This document shows positions 1 to 8,825 of a DNA stretch of 64,000 bases, piece after piece. The notes under the pieces are model-generated. The model was given only the letters and a program-made list of their open reading frames with translations, was not told the origin of the DNA and ran no database searches. This DNA is from Bacillus xiamenensis (lineage in GTDB: Bacteria > Bacillota > Bacilli > Bacillales > Bacillaceae), in contig NZ_AMSH01000001.1 of the NCBI RefSeq assembly GCF_000300535.1, positions 1 to 64,000 on the forward strand. Direction: 5' to 3'. Every line of letters begins with the position of its first letter. Position 1 is the stretch's first letter. Both the position numbers and the translations under genes were made by a program.

Positions 1-80
1 GCGCGGAGCGAATTTAACATTCGTGAGCACCGGCACGCAGGACTGCGGGAGAATGCGAGGGTTTGTCTACACGCTGAAAG
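1..80. other. GC-rich non-coding stretch at window edge
   Basis: About 59% of these 80 bases are G or C, well above the AT-rich neighbourhood. No start with a ribosome binding site is visible on either strand. The stretch lies downstream of ymxH, where B. subtilis has the start of the dipicolinate synthase (spoVFA) operon, so it may be that operon's upstream region or part of a dispersed intergenic element. The window ends before this can be decided. Confidence 0.3.
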
Positions 81-101
81 CACCCTTTTATGATGGGTGC
101 T
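79..101. terminator. Hairpin at the end of ymxH
   Basis: A 7-bp inverted repeat, AGCACCC and GGGTGCT, encloses a 9-base loop and contains the ymxH stop codon. Only three T residues follow on the minus strand. It is a weak intrinsic terminator at best and may act in both directions. Confidence 0.4.
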
Positions 102-360
102 CTTTGTCCCCGTGCGGCTGAAGTTCTTCAGGCACATCGAGAATGATCATATCTGATCCTATTTTTTGAATGTGATTCCACGGGACGCGGATATCATTTC
201 CTTGTTTTCGAAGGCCAAACCACTTGACGGAAGGTATGATGAGTGCTGTAATTTGACCGTCCTGTTCATTGATTTCAAGGTCGGTTTGTCCAAGCACGCC
301 AAGCCGCTCCGCTCTTTTGATATCGACGATCTCTTTTCCTGACAGCTCACTTAGCCTCAA
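88..360 (-). CDS. ymxH: YlmC/YmxH family PRC-barrel protein
   Basis: This is a small (90 aa) PRC-barrel sporulation-type protein of the YlmC/YmxH family. No enzymatic function is known to me. The family pattern RLSELSGKEIVD is at the N-terminus, followed by hydrophobic beta strands such as ITALIIPSVKWFG. The start is taken as TTG at 360. It sits about 6 bases after an AAGGGAAGTGAT ribosome binding site and gives the conserved N-terminus, whereas the longer frame from 387 adds non-conserved residues. In B. subtilis ymxH directly follows mlpA and precedes the dipicolinate synthase genes; here a kinase gene separates it from mlpA. The identity is secure from sequence and synteny, but the function is not. 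Confidence 0.85.
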   Translation of the reverse strand: MRLSELSGKEIVDIKRAERLGVLGQTDLEINEQDGQITALIIPSVKWFGLRKQGNDIRVPWNHIQKIGSDMIILDVPEELQPHGDKEHPS

Positions 361-429
361 AATCGCATCACTTCCCTTCCATATCATATATGCAGCAAAA
401 AGAAGGAATAGACCGTCCCTTTCTCCATA

Positions 430-1350
430 TCACAAGTGATGCCAATCTGCATACCAAACTGGCTGAAGTTGAGTAAAGCGCTTATGATCTTTCAGTATTC
501 TATCCACCCGGTTCACCATGTCTTTGACATGTCCCGGATCATAGGATAACGTCCAGACAATAGAAGAAAAGCAACTCATTGCTGTGTAGATGGAAAAAAG
601 AAGCCAAAAATCATTTGTGCCCTGCTTACTCAAATAGTGATCCACTTGCCCTGCTGAAAATGGAATGCTGATTTCTCGACTAAATAAAGACAGTTTATAA
701 AAGTCATGAATGGGGTCGCCAAAGTCGGATTGATCGAAATCGATCACGCCAGCATACTGATTCCCTTGCAACAGGATATTCCCTAAATGAAAATCATCAT
801 GCTGGAACTGATGAGGTCTCCCCTTTACCGCATCAGCATGCGACTGAATAAAATCTAATACGAACTGATCATGAGAAAAGGCCACTCCACTTGATTGATA
901 GGCATGGATATATCGTTCATGTTTCGCCATGACCTTCTCATCCCACGGCGCTTCATGAGCAGGTGCATGATATGTATGGATAAGACTCAGGTCTCTACCT
1001 GCCCGCCTTCCGATTTCATACTGCTCTTCGTTTGTGAGCCGATGAATGGATGCTCTAGCATTCTCCCCTTCGATAAAGGGAAAAATACGAAAGGTACAGC
1101 TTTGTTCAGCACTCATTCCGATCTCCATCACTTCAGAACAAAGAACCCCTCGATCTTTTAACTTTTGCAGAACGGACGCTTTTCTTTTTAGACTGGCATA
1201 TTTCCGGATGTCTGATAGCTTGAGCACCAGCTTTTCACTAGATGTTGTGACCAAAAAGGTGCGGTCTCCTGAAAAGCCAGATGTGATCGGCTGGAAAGAG
1301 ATGGCTTGTCTAAGCAGCGGAGAGAGCTGTTTCAGTTTTTCATATTTCAT
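430..1350 (-). CDS. APH-fold phosphotransferase (aminoglycoside/choline kinase-like)
   Basis: A 306-aa protein of the APH/choline kinase superfamily. The Brenner-type catalytic loop HDDFHLGN is at about residues 184-191 with the catalytic Asp near 185. The metal-binding VIDFDQ motif follows at about 202-207. An N-terminal lobe has a glycine-containing loop (GFSGDRTF, about 25-32) and a VLKL lysine near 44. It is cytosolic, with no signal or membrane segment. The longer frame to 1467 is rejected because it runs through the mlpA terminator; ATG 1350 follows GAAAGGGG at good spacing. The substrate cannot be told from sequence: it could be a small alcohol, a sugar or an antibiotic, and resistance should not be assumed. 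It is an extra gene compared with the B. subtilis mlpA-ymxH order. Confidence 0.8.
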   Translation of the reverse strand: MKYEKLKQLSPLLRQAISFQPITSGFSGDRTFLVTTSSEKLVLKLSDIRKYASLKRKASVLQKLKDRGVLCSEVMEIGMSAEQSCTFRIFPFIEGENARASIHRLTNEEQYEIGRRAGRDLSLIHTYHAPAHEAPWDEKVMAKHERYIHAYQSSGVAFSHDQFVLDFIQSHADAVKGRPHQFQHDDFHLGNILLQGNQYAGVIDFDQSDFGDPIHDFYKLSLFSREISIPFSAGQVDHYLSKQGTNDFWLLFSIYTAMSCFSSIVWTLSYDPGHVKDMVNRVDRILKDHKRFTQLQPVWYADWHHL

Positions 1351-1386
1351 GAAAGCAGAGCCCCTTTCTTCTTTATATACAATAAA

Positions 1387-1412
1387 CGGCAGACCTCTTG
1401 AGAAGCCTGCCG
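1387..1412 (-). terminator. Intrinsic terminator after mlpA
   Basis: CGGCAGGCTTC and its complement form an 11-bp stem with two G-T pairs and a TCAA loop, followed by TTTATTG on the minus strand. It lies just beyond the mlpA stop and before the kinase ribosome binding site. The kinase gene may therefore depend on read-through or on a promoter I cannot identify. Confidence 0.75.
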
Positions 1413-1423
1413 TGTTGTTTACT

Positions 1424-2653
1424 TTATGATGGCTGATCACCTGTCGGACTAATAAGCGAGAGCGCATAATCTTCTGTGAAGATTCTTTTAGATAAGTTAT
1501 TCACGCCGTCTAATGTGACGTGATTGATTTCATCAATAATTTCATCGAGTGTACGATGTCTGCCAAGAAGCAATTCATTTTTACCATTTCGGCTCATCTT
1601 GCTGTTTGTGCTTTCAAGACTGAGCATCAGGTTGCCTTTCATTTGCTCCTTCGAGTTCTCAAGTTCTTTCTGCGTGATTCCATCACGTTTTAAGACGTCT
1701 AATGTTTGAAGGATCGTTTCAGATAGAAGGTTAAGCTGCTTCGCTCCAGTTCCACCATAGATCGTCAGCATTCCGTTATCTGCAAATGAGCTATGATAGC
1801 TGAATACGGAATACGCAAGTCCTTTATCTTCCCTTACGTCTTGGAACAAGCGGCTGCTCATGCTTCCGCCCAGAACATTGTTTAAGACGATCAAGTCATA
1901 AATGCCCTCATCTCCAGCCGGAAGGCCGTTAAAGCCCATGCAAAGGTGCGCCTGTTCTGTTTCCTTTTTGCGTGTGAGCTTGTCATAGTGGAATTGCGGA
2001 GCTTCTACAGGTTGCTTTTTCCCTTTCCCTTCATAGGAGCCAAACAATTTTTCAACCTCTCGAATGAAGGTGTCATCTACGTTCCCTGCAACCGAGATGA
2101 CGACGCGGTCTGGCGTGTAGAATTCATCCATATATTTTCTAAGTAAGTCACCGTTAAAGGTAGAGAGGGTTTCCTCTGTTCCTAGAATCGGATAACCTAA
2201 TGAATGGTCACCGTAAATGGCTTTGCTTAACAAATCATGAACGATGTCATCAGGTGTATCCTCATACATTTTAATTTCTTCATAGACAACATTTTTTTCT
2301 TTCTTCAGCTCTTCCTCGTCAAAAGCAGAGTGAAAAAACATGTCGCTTAATACATCGAGGGCATAGCCAGCATGTGAATCAAGCACCTTTGCATAATAGC
2401 AAGTATATTCTTTTGATGTAAAGGCATTCACTTGACCACCAATGCGGTCAAAGGATTCTGCGATATCACGTGCAGATCTCGTCTTTGTTCCTTTAAAGAA
2501 CATATGCTCTAAAAAGTGTGAGATCCCATTAATTTCTGGTGTCTCATGTCTAGAACCTGTTCCAATCCAGACGCCAATTGCGACAGATCTCACAGTGGGA
2601 TTGTTTTCGAGTACAATTCTTACTCCATTTTGGCATGTATACGTTTTGACCAA
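1424..2653 (-). CDS. mlpA: M16 family zinc metallopeptidase MlpA
   Basis: A processing-protease-like M16B (pitrilysin family) peptidase of 409 aa, the same length I recall for B. subtilis MlpA (YmxG). The inverted zinc motif HFLEH is at residues 46-50. The second metal ligand lies in the downstream KEKNVVYEEIKMYED segment. The C-terminal half carries the inactive M16 domain with LGGSMSSRLFQDVRE. The start is TTG at 2653, about 9 bases after a strong TAGGAGG; the frame upstream to 2707 lies in the end of ylxY. The B. subtilis homologue has been linked to extracellular protease levels and is probably cytosolic. No signal peptide is visible. Confidence 0.9.
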   Translation of the reverse strand: MVKTYTCQNGVRIVLENNPTVRSVAIGVWIGTGSRHETPEINGISHFLEHMFFKGTKTRSARDIAESFDRIGGQVNAFTSKEYTCYYAKVLDSHAGYALDVLSDMFFHSAFDEEELKKEKNVVYEEIKMYEDTPDDIVHDLLSKAIYGDHSLGYPILGTEETLSTFNGDLLRKYMDEFYTPDRVVISVAGNVDDTFIREVEKLFGSYEGKGKKQPVEAPQFHYDKLTRKKETEQAHLCMGFNGLPAGDEGIYDLIVLNNVLGGSMSSRLFQDVREDKGLAYSVFSYHSSFADNGMLTIYGGTGAKQLNLLSETILQTLDVLKRDGITQKELENSKEQMKGNLMLSLESTNSKMSRNGKNELLLGRHRTLDEIIDEINHVTLDGVNNLSKRIFTEDYALSLISPTGDQPS

Positions 2654-2687
2654 GTTTTTGCTCCTCCTATTCAACAAACAGATCGCA

Positions 2688-3641
2688 TCACGGGTGTCTT
2701 TTTTCACTTAGGAGGTCAGAAACCGTTCCTAATTCATATCCTCTTTCCTTGATTTGAGTGATAAGTGCGTCAAGACTTTTTGCCGTTGCATCTGTTGGAT
2801 GCATTAATATCATCGCCCCATTATGAATTTTCCCCAGCACCCGTTTTTGCAAAATGGCTGGTGATGGCTTTTGCCAGTCAATGGTGTCTACTGTCCACAT
2901 AATGGTTTCCATTCCTTCTTGCATGGCAAGCTTTACTGTTTCTTCTTTAAAGCTGCCGCTTGGAGGCGCAAACCATTTCGGTTTTTTTCCAAGGGATTCT
3001 TCAATTTGGCGATTTGTTTTGGTAATCTGCTCTAATGCTCGTTCTCTTGTCAGTGTGCGCATATCCGGGTGATTGTATGAATGATTTCCAATTTCATGAC
3101 CATCTGCCACGATTTTTTTGGCAAGGTCTGTACTGTTTTTCACCCACTTGCCTTCTAAGAAAAAGGTCGCCTTCACTTGATGCTTTTTTAGTGTATTCAA
3201 CATCTTTGTTAAATGCTCGTCGCCCCAAGCGACATTGATCAGGAATGCATTCATCTTCTTATCCGGGTGTCCCTTATAGATCGGTTCAGCACCAAGTTCA
3301 TGTAAATGAACAGATGGCTTTGTTTCTTTCAAAACAAGCCGCTTTTCATCGAATACGCCTCGTGCCTTCATGTTTTCGTACGAGGCATCAATATCCACCG
3401 TCTGTCCATTCAAACCAGGTACCTTTTTCCACACTTTATCAATCTTAGCATTTTGCGCCTTCACTTCATAGTCAGAAGACTTCGATTCAATCTCTTGATA
3501 CAAATGATCTGTTGAAACAGATGCTACCTCGGCGTGCTCTTTCATTGATTCAATATATGTGACAGCAGCCGGCTGCTTCATCGTTTGATATGACACGAGC
3601 AGTAAAAACACAAACACAATGACTGGTAACGTTTTTTTCAA
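2688..3641 (-). CDS. ylxY: Polysaccharide deacetylase-like protein YlxY
   Basis: A 317-aa NodB-homology protein of the PdaB/YlxY branch with an N-terminal hydrophobic anchor (about residues 4-17, PVIVFVFLLLVS). The deacetylase domain spans about 130-310. Zinc-binding HSYNH is present at 187-191, as are the APPSGSF and LMHPT motifs. The catalytic Asp expected where PdaB has TFDISWG appears here as Asn 136 in LINVAWG, so activity is doubtful. The start is TTG 3641, 8 bases after GGGGAGG. In B. subtilis the gene is expressed in the mother cell under SigE, as I recall. It lies between pnpA and mlpA, as in B. subtilis. Confidence 0.85.
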   Translation of the reverse strand: MKKTLPVIVFVFLLLVSYQTMKQPAAVTYIESMKEHAEVASVSTDHLYQEIESKSSDYEVKAQNAKIDKVWKKVPGLNGQTVDIDASYENMKARGVFDEKRLVLKETKPSVHLHELGAEPIYKGHPDKKMNAFLINVAWGDEHLTKMLNTLKKHQVKATFFLEGKWVKNSTDLAKKIVADGHEIGNHSYNHPDMRTLTRERALEQITKTNRQIEESLGKKPKWFAPPSGSFKEETVKLAMQEGMETIMWTVDTIDWQKPSPAILQKRVLGKIHNGAMILMHPTDATAKSLDALITQIKERGYELGTVSDLLSEKRHP

Positions 3642-3708
3642 TGGTTGTCCCTCCCCTTTACCACAAATTATGATGGGGAGAAACAAGGTAGAACTATTGT
3701 TGCCTGCA

Positions 3709-3744
3709 AGAAAAGAAAGAAGCCTGGCACGGATACCTGGCTTC
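3709..3744 (-). terminator. Intrinsic terminator after pnpA
   Basis: GAAGCC and GGCTTC arms with two further G-C pairs inside surround a short loop. TTTCTTTTC follows on the minus strand. It sits about 20 bases beyond the pnpA stop codon. Confidence 0.75.
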
Positions 3745-3764
3745 TAACATTTTATTTGTTCTCA

Positions 3765-5882
3765 TTAAGACTGTTTTTCTTCTTTTTCCTTTTCTTCACG
3801 TAAAACAGCTTTGCGAGAAAGGTTTACACGGCCTTGTTTATCGATTTCAGTGACTTTGACGAGTAATTCGTCACCAATCTTCACGACATCTTCCACTTTG
3901 CCAACACGCTCAAGATCAAGCTCAGAAATATGAACAAGTCCATCTTTGCCGCTGAAGATTTCAAGGAAGGCACCGAATTTTTCAATGCGTTTTACTTTAC
4001 CTAAGTAAAGTTGCCCTACTTCAACTTCTCTGACAAGATCTTCAATGATTTTCTTCGCTTTTTGGTTCATGTCTTCTTCTGTAGAAGAGATAAAAATTGT
4101 ACCATCTTGTTCAATATCGATTTTCACACCGGTATCTTCAATGATTTTATTGATTTGTTTACCGCTTGGTCCAATGACATCGCGAATTTTATCCGGATTG
4201 ATTGTCATCGTTAAGATTTTTGGTGCATAACGTGACAATTCTCCTCTAGAAGATGGAATCGTCGACAGCATGCTATCTAAAATTTCCATTCTTCCTTTTT
4301 TCGCTTGTTGGAGCGCTTCTTCTAAAATGTCTTTTGATAGACCGTCGATTTTAATGTCCATTTGAAGTGCTGTTACACCTTTTGATGTACCTGCTACTTT
4401 AAAGTCCATATCTCCAAGTGCATCTTCCATTCCTTGAATGTCTGTCAGCACTGTGTAGTATTCGCCAGATTTAACAAGTCCCATGGCAATCCCTGCAACT
4501 GGTGCTTTAATCGGAACACCTGCATCCATCATCGCAAGTGTGCTCGCGCAAATACTTGCTTGTGAAGTAGATCCGTTTGATTCTAATACCTCTGATACAA
4601 GGCGAATCGTATAAGGGAAATCTTTTTCGGATGGGATCACTGGCTCTAATGCACGTTCACCTAGCGCACCATGCCCAATTTCGCGGCGGCCTGGGCCACG
4701 CATTGGACCTGTCTCACCGACACTGAATTGCGGGAAGTTATAATGGTGCATGAATCGTTTAGACTCTTCAACACCAAGACCATCTAGAATTTGAACATCT
4801 CCAAGTGCACCTAAAGTACAGATACTGAGTGCCTGTGTTTGCCCTCTTGTAAATAACCCTGAACCGTGCGTTCTTGGAAGAATTCCTACTTCAGAAGAAA
4901 GTGGGCGGATTTGATCAACACCGCGTCCATCTGGACGTATTTTTTCTTCTGTGATCAGGCGGCGGACTTCGTTTTTCACAAGCTTGTTTAAGACATCCTT
5001 CGCTTGTTTCAGTGTTGCTTCGTCACGCTCTTCTTCTTCAAATTTCTCAATCACAGCTTTTTTCACAGCACTGATCGCATCTTCACGAGCATGCTTCTCA
5101 TGTACTTGAATCGCTTTCAGCAGATCAGCTTCAGCAAGTGCTTTTACTTCCTCTGCTAGTGCTTGATCGACTTCATATAAAGGAATATCGATTTTTTCTT
5201 TACCAACAGCTTTCACAATTTCCTCTTGGAATTCGATTAAGCGTTTGATCTCTTGATGGCCGTACATGATGGCTTCAAGCATCGTTTCTTCTGGCACTTC
5301 ATCAGCACCAGCCTCTACCATGTTGATCGCATCTTTTGTTCCAGCTACAACAAGGTTGATATCGCTTTGCTCAAGCTGCTCAACATTTGGGTTGATGATC
5401 AGCTGTCCATCTACTCGTCCTACTGTAACACCAGCGATTGGCCCCTCAAATGGAATGTCAGACACACATAATGCTAAAGATGAGCCAAACATTGCAGCCA
5501 TTTCAGATGAACAATCTTGGTCCACACTCATGACAATACTAATGACTTGTACTTCATTTCTAAATCCATCTGCAAATAGCGGGCGGATCGGTCTGTCAAT
5601 TAAGCGGCTCGCAAGGATTGCTTTTTCACTTGGGCGACCCTCTCTTTTAATGAAACCACCAGGAATTTTACCTACTGCATATAATCTTTCTTCGTAGTTC
5701 ACAGTGAGCGGGAAAAAATCAAGTGGTTTTGGTTCTTTAGAAGCTGTGGCTGAGCTAAGTACAGCCGTATCTCCGTAGCGTACGAGAACCGCTCCGTTTG
5801 CTTGCTTTGCAAGCTGGCCAGTTTCAACTGTCAGTTGACGTCCAGCCCAGTCTATGGTGAAGACATGTTTCTCTTGTCCCAT
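3765..5882 (-). CDS. pnpA: Polyribonucleotide nucleotidyltransferase
   Basis: PNPase, a trimeric 3'-to-5' phosphorolytic exoribonuclease of 705 aa that degrades mRNA to nucleoside diphosphates. Two RNase PH domains lie at about 10-230 and 310-545, separated by an alpha-helical domain. The second holds the active-site region around [15 protein letters not shown] domain ([12 protein letters not shown], about 560-575) and an S1 domain (about 620-690) bind RNA at the C-terminus. The length and ends agree with B. subtilis PnpA. It follows rpsO, as in most bacteria, but has its own promoter-like sequence in the gap. Start ATG 5882 follows AGAGAGGAG. Confidence 0.98.
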   Translation of the reverse strand: MGQEKHVFTIDWAGRQLTVETGQLAKQANGAVLVRYGDTAVLSSATASKEPKPLDFFPLTVNYEERLYAVGKIPGGFIKREGRPSEKAILASRLIDRPIRPLFADGFRNEVQVISIVMSVDQDCSSEMAAMFGSSLALCVSDIPFEGPIAGVTVGRVDGQLIINPNVEQLEQSDINLVVAGTKDAINMVEAGADEVPEETMLEAIMYGHQEIKRLIEFQEEIVKAVGKEKIDIPLYEVDQALAEEVKALAEADLLKAIQVHEKHAREDAISAVKKAVIEKFEEEERDEATLKQAKDVLNKLVKNEVRRLITEEKIRPDGRGVDQIRPLSSEVGILPRTHGSGLFTRGQTQALSICTLGALGDVQILDGLGVEESKRFMHHYNFPQFSVGETGPMRGPGRREIGHGALGERALEPVIPSEKDFPYTIRLVSEVLESNGSTSQASICASTLAMMDAGVPIKAPVAGIAMGLVKSGEYYTVLTDIQGMEDALGDMDFKVAGTSKGVTALQMDIKIDGLSKDILEEALQQAKKGRMEILDSMLSTIPSSRGELSRYAPKILTMTINPDKIRDVIGPSGKQINKIIEDTGVKIDIEQDGTIFISSTEEDMNQKAKKIIEDLVREVEVGQLYLGKVKRIEKFGAFLEIFSGKDGLVHISELDLERVGKVEDVVKIGDELLVKVTEIDKQGRVNLSRKAVLREEKEKEEKQS

Positions 5883-5929
5883 TCTGAGATAAACTCCTCT
5901 CTTGTCGTAAAGTTTTTAGGTTATTTCTT

Positions 5930-5959
5930 ATTATGAACAAAATGATTTTCACATATCAA
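5930..5959 (-). promoter_or_regulatory. Predicted SigA promoter of pnpA
   Basis: On the minus strand TTGATA (5959-5954) and CATAAT (5935-5930) are separated by 18 bases. They lie downstream of the rpsO terminator and about 45 bases before the pnpA start. The match to SigA consensus is good but unproven. Confidence 0.55.
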
Positions 5960-5966
5960 TGTGAAA
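5947..5966. promoter_or_regulatory. 20-bp hyphenated palindrome at the pnpA promoter
   Basis: TTTCACAT and ATGTGAAA form a perfect 8-bp inverted repeat around ATCA. The repeat overlaps the predicted -35 hexamer, which is where a repressor operator would sit. No known regulator is recognised from the sequence. Confidence 0.4.
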
Positions 5967-6035
5967 GCTGTATGTAGAAGGGTTTTTGCCATTCTTTCAA
6001 CATTTTAACCATAAAATATTGGTGATTATACGATA

Positions 6036-6061
6036 AAAAAGCGGGAATCCTCCCGCTTTTT
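6036..6061 (-). terminator. Intrinsic terminator after rpsO
   Basis: An 11-bp perfect stem, AAAAAGCGGGA with its complement around a 4-base loop, starts four bases after the rpsO stop. The arm ends in five T residues. This is a canonical terminator, probably working in both directions. Confidence 0.85.
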
Positions 6062-6065
6062 ACGA

Positions 6066-6425
<360 letters not shown>

Positions 6426-6429
6426 AATT

Positions 6430-6458
6430 ATCATACTAAAAATATGCTGATTTTGCAA
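6430..6458 (-). promoter_or_regulatory. Predicted SigA promoter of rpsO
   Basis: On the minus strand TTGCAA (6458-6453) and TATGAT (6435-6430) are separated by exactly 17 bases. They precede a leader of about 90 bases. This is a strong match to the vegetative consensus. Confidence 0.7.
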
Positions 6459-6475
6459 ATGGTAGAGCGGTTTTT

Positions 6476-7441
6476 CTATGATTTTTTTGTTTCATTGAGA
6501 TGTTGTTGAAAAAACTGAATCGCTTCTTCTTTATCTCGGCTAATTTGGGCCGTTAATTCTTGAATACCGTTAAATTTTTGTTCACTGCGGATGCGTTTGT
6601 ACCACTGTAATTTAATCGGCTCACCATAAATTTCTTCGTTGAAATCAAAGAGATTCACTTCAATAGCAGGCTGATCAGGACGCTTTTCATAAAATGTTGG
6701 TTTGTAGCCAACGTTACACACGCCGTCATACACTTTGCCCTTCACTTCCGCTCTGACTGCATATACGCCTGTTGGCGGAATAATGTATTCAGCAGATAAA
6801 CCGACATTGGCAGTTGGAAAGCCAATCGTCCGTCCTCGTTTGTCTCCATGAATGACAATACCGCGCAGCTGATAAGGTTTCCCTAGAAGCTCACTCACAT
6901 ATTCAACGTCCCCATTTTTCAATGCGGAACGTATGAGGGTGGAGCTGACTTTCCGGTCTTGATTGGAAAGCTTAGGTACGATAGTCGCAGCGATACGCCC
7001 TTTCCCATATTCATCAAACGTTTCCATTGTGCCTGCACCAAACCGCCCAAACGTAAAATCAAAACCAGCAACGGCATGCTTCACATTCAGTTCGTCCAAA
7101 TATTGATCCACAAACTCCTGAGGGGACAGTGCTGCAAAGCTTTCGCTGAATTGTACAATGTATAAATAGTCAGCGCCTAGCTTTTCAATAAAATCAATCT
7201 TATCCTCTAGCGGTGTAATTAAGTCTTTTGGTTCACGTGCTTTTTGCAGAACATGTGATGGGTGCGGATGAAAGGTCATGACAGCTAAGACCAATCCCTC
7301 TTTTTCCGCAATGCTTTTCGCTTCGTCAATGACTTTCTGATGTCCGAGGTGAACACCGTCAAAATACCCTAAAGCCATCACAGACGGGGCTTGATCCTTT
7401 TGATTTAATGTATGTGGGTGTGAAATATGTATAGTCTTCAC
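6476..7441 (-). CDS. ribC: Bifunctional riboflavin kinase / FAD synthetase
   Basis: RibC (RibF type), 321 aa, converts riboflavin to FMN and FMN to FAD in the cytosol. The N-terminal nucleotidyltransferase domain carries GYFDGVHLGHQ at about 25-35, including the HxGH signature. The C-terminal riboflavin kinase domain (about 190-310) has RGRTIGFPTANV. The start is GTG 7441 after AAAGGTGACC. Only 18 bases separate it from truB, so the two are probably co-transcribed, as in B. subtilis. Confidence 0.95.
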   Translation of the reverse strand: MKTIHISHPHTLNQKDQAPSVMALGYFDGVHLGHQKVIDEAKSIAEKEGLVLAVMTFHPHPSHVLQKAREPKDLITPLEDKIDFIEKLGADYLYIVQFSESFAALSPQEFVDQYLDELNVKHAVAGFDFTFGRFGAGTMETFDEYGKGRIAATIVPKLSNQDRKVSSTLIRSALKNGDVEYVSELLGKPYQLRGIVIHGDKRGRTIGFPTANVGLSAEYIIPPTGVYAVRAEVKGKVYDGVCNVGYKPTFYEKRPDQPAIEVNLFDFNEEIYGEPIKLQWYKRIRSEQKFNGIQELTAQISRDKEEAIQFFQQHLNETKKS

Positions 7442-7459
7442 GAGATGGTCACCTTTTCT

Positions 7460-8389
7460 TTAAGATTGCTTGTCCTGGGATAAAATCTTCGCCGGCTTCA
7501 TCAGGTTCTGTTTGGTCGGATGCTTCATATAAATCGCCATACAACGACCTGAAGGAGCAAAGACAGCGACACGATCTTCCTCTGCAAAATGAGCGAATTC
7601 ATCAGGCATAGGCAGGACTGCACCGTTTTCCACTTTACTTGCTAATGTATCATTTATCTCCCATTTCGGCAAATGATTGAGCGCACGCTCGATCGGCACA
7701 AGGTGCTCATCTACCGTTCCTTCCTCGCTGATCTCGCGCAGCTCGTCAAGGGTGATACATTCCTCTAACGTAAAGTCGCCTGACCCTGTACGAATGAGAT
7801 GTGACATGTGGGCCGGGAATCCCAGTTTCTTTCCGATATCAACGGCTAAAGTTCTGACATACGTGCCTTTTGAACACAAAACAGTGAATCTGAATGATAC
7901 CTGGCCATCTTCAAATGTGACAGGTGTTGTCCGCTCAATACGATGAATGGTGATTTTGCGGCTTGGACGCTCAATTTCAATTCCTTCTCTTGCATATTCA
8001 TAGAGCTTCTTCCCGCCAATTTTTACAGCCGAAAACATTGGCGGAATCTGTTCAATGGTTCCTTCAAACTGCTTCAGCACAGCATCAATATCATCTTCTG
8101 ACATTGGTTCAGGCACCTTTTTTTCTTCAACTATTTCACCTGTTTGATCTTCTGTCGTCGTAGAAAAACCAATCGTGATTTCCGCATCATACGTTTTTGA
8201 TTTATCTGTTAAGTACTCTACAATTTTCGTCGCTCGTCCAATACAAATAGGCAAAACACCGGACACCTCTGGATCGAGGGTTCCTGTATGTCCGACTTTT
8301 TTTGTGTGTAATATCTTTCTCACTTTAAACACACAGTCGTGAGAGGTCATGCCTCTTTCTTTATGTAATAAAAGAACACCGTTTATCAT
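7460..8389 (-). CDS. truB: tRNA pseudouridine(55) synthase
   Basis: TruB makes pseudouridine 55 in the T-loop of tRNAs. It is 309 aa from the second in-frame ATG (8389), which matches the length I recall for B. subtilis TruB. The first ATG (8395) lies almost on the AGGAGAG site, so the later one is preferred. The catalytic Asp 39 is in GHTGTLDPEVSG. The substrate-binding block SKTYDAE and a C-terminal PUA-like region are present. An intrinsic-terminator-like hairpin lies upstream, between rbfA and truB. Confidence 0.95.
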   Translation of the reverse strand: MINGVLLLHKERGMTSHDCVFKVRKILHTKKVGHTGTLDPEVSGVLPICIGRATKIVEYLTDKSKTYDAEITIGFSTTTEDQTGEIVEEKKVPEPMSEDDIDAVLKQFEGTIEQIPPMFSAVKIGGKKLYEYAREGIEIERPSRKITIHRIERTTPVTFEDGQVSFRFTVLCSKGTYVRTLAVDIGKKLGFPAHMSHLIRTGSGDFTLEECITLDELREISEEGTVDEHLVPIERALNHLPKWEINDTLASKVENGAVLPMPDEFAHFAEEDRVAVFAPSGRCMAIYMKHPTKQNLMKPAKILSQDKQS

Positions 8390-8416
8390 CTGCATTCTCT
8401 CCTTTCATAAACGATG

Positions 8417-8446
8417 AAAAAGGACAGACGATCATCGTCTATCCTT
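8417..8446 (-). terminator. Terminator-like hairpin between rbfA and truB
   Basis: AAGGATAGACGA and its complement (one G-T pair) form a 12-bp stem with a 3-base loop, followed by TTTTTC on the minus strand. It falls inside the rimP-infB-truB operon and would reduce transcription of truB and ribC. Confidence 0.7.
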
Positions 8447-8457
8447 ATTTCAACGTC

Positions 8458-8808
8458 TTATTCGTGATCTTTTGTGTTTAGTTCAGCAATCAGGCTTTCA
8501 ATTCGGTTACCGTAATCAACGGACTCATCGAATTCAAAGTGCAGCTCTGGTGTTTTGCGAAGTCTGATTCGATTGCCAATTTCAGAGCGGATATACCCTT
8601 TAGCCTTTGCCAGGCCTTTTAAGGTTTCCTCTCTTTTCTTCTCGTCACCGAGAACAGAAATATACACTTTGGCAATTTGCAAATCACCGGACACTTCAAC
8701 ATCGGTTACAGTCAAAAAGCCGATTCTTGGATCTTTTAGCTTTCTGCCAAGGATGTCGCCCAATTCTTTTTTCATTTGCTCACCCACACGGGTTGCTCTC
8801 ATACTCAT
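8458..8808 (-). CDS. rbfA: Ribosome-binding factor A
   Basis: RbfA, 116 aa, is a KH-like 30S maturation factor needed for 16S rRNA 5'-end processing and cold adaptation. Conserved blocks are [14 protein letters not shown] near the N-terminus, [19 protein letters not shown] at about 30-48, and [15 protein letters not shown] toward the end. The start is ATG 8808 after AGAGGTGATAAG, giving the family's MSMRA N-terminus; the longer frame to 8835 overlaps ylxP. It lies in the rimP-truB translation operon. Confidence 0.95.
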
Positions 8809-8825
8809 GATCTTATCACCTCTAA

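Noticed and set aside
430-1350. Calling the APH-fold protein an antibiotic resistance gene
   Set aside because: The fold motifs are shared by choline, homoserine and other small-molecule kinases, and no resistance-specific subfamily signature or resistance context is visible.
5266-5697. Plus-strand frame (143 codons) opposite pnpA
   Set aside because: It lies fully within the conserved PNPase coding region, with Ser-rich shadow composition and no supporting start signal.
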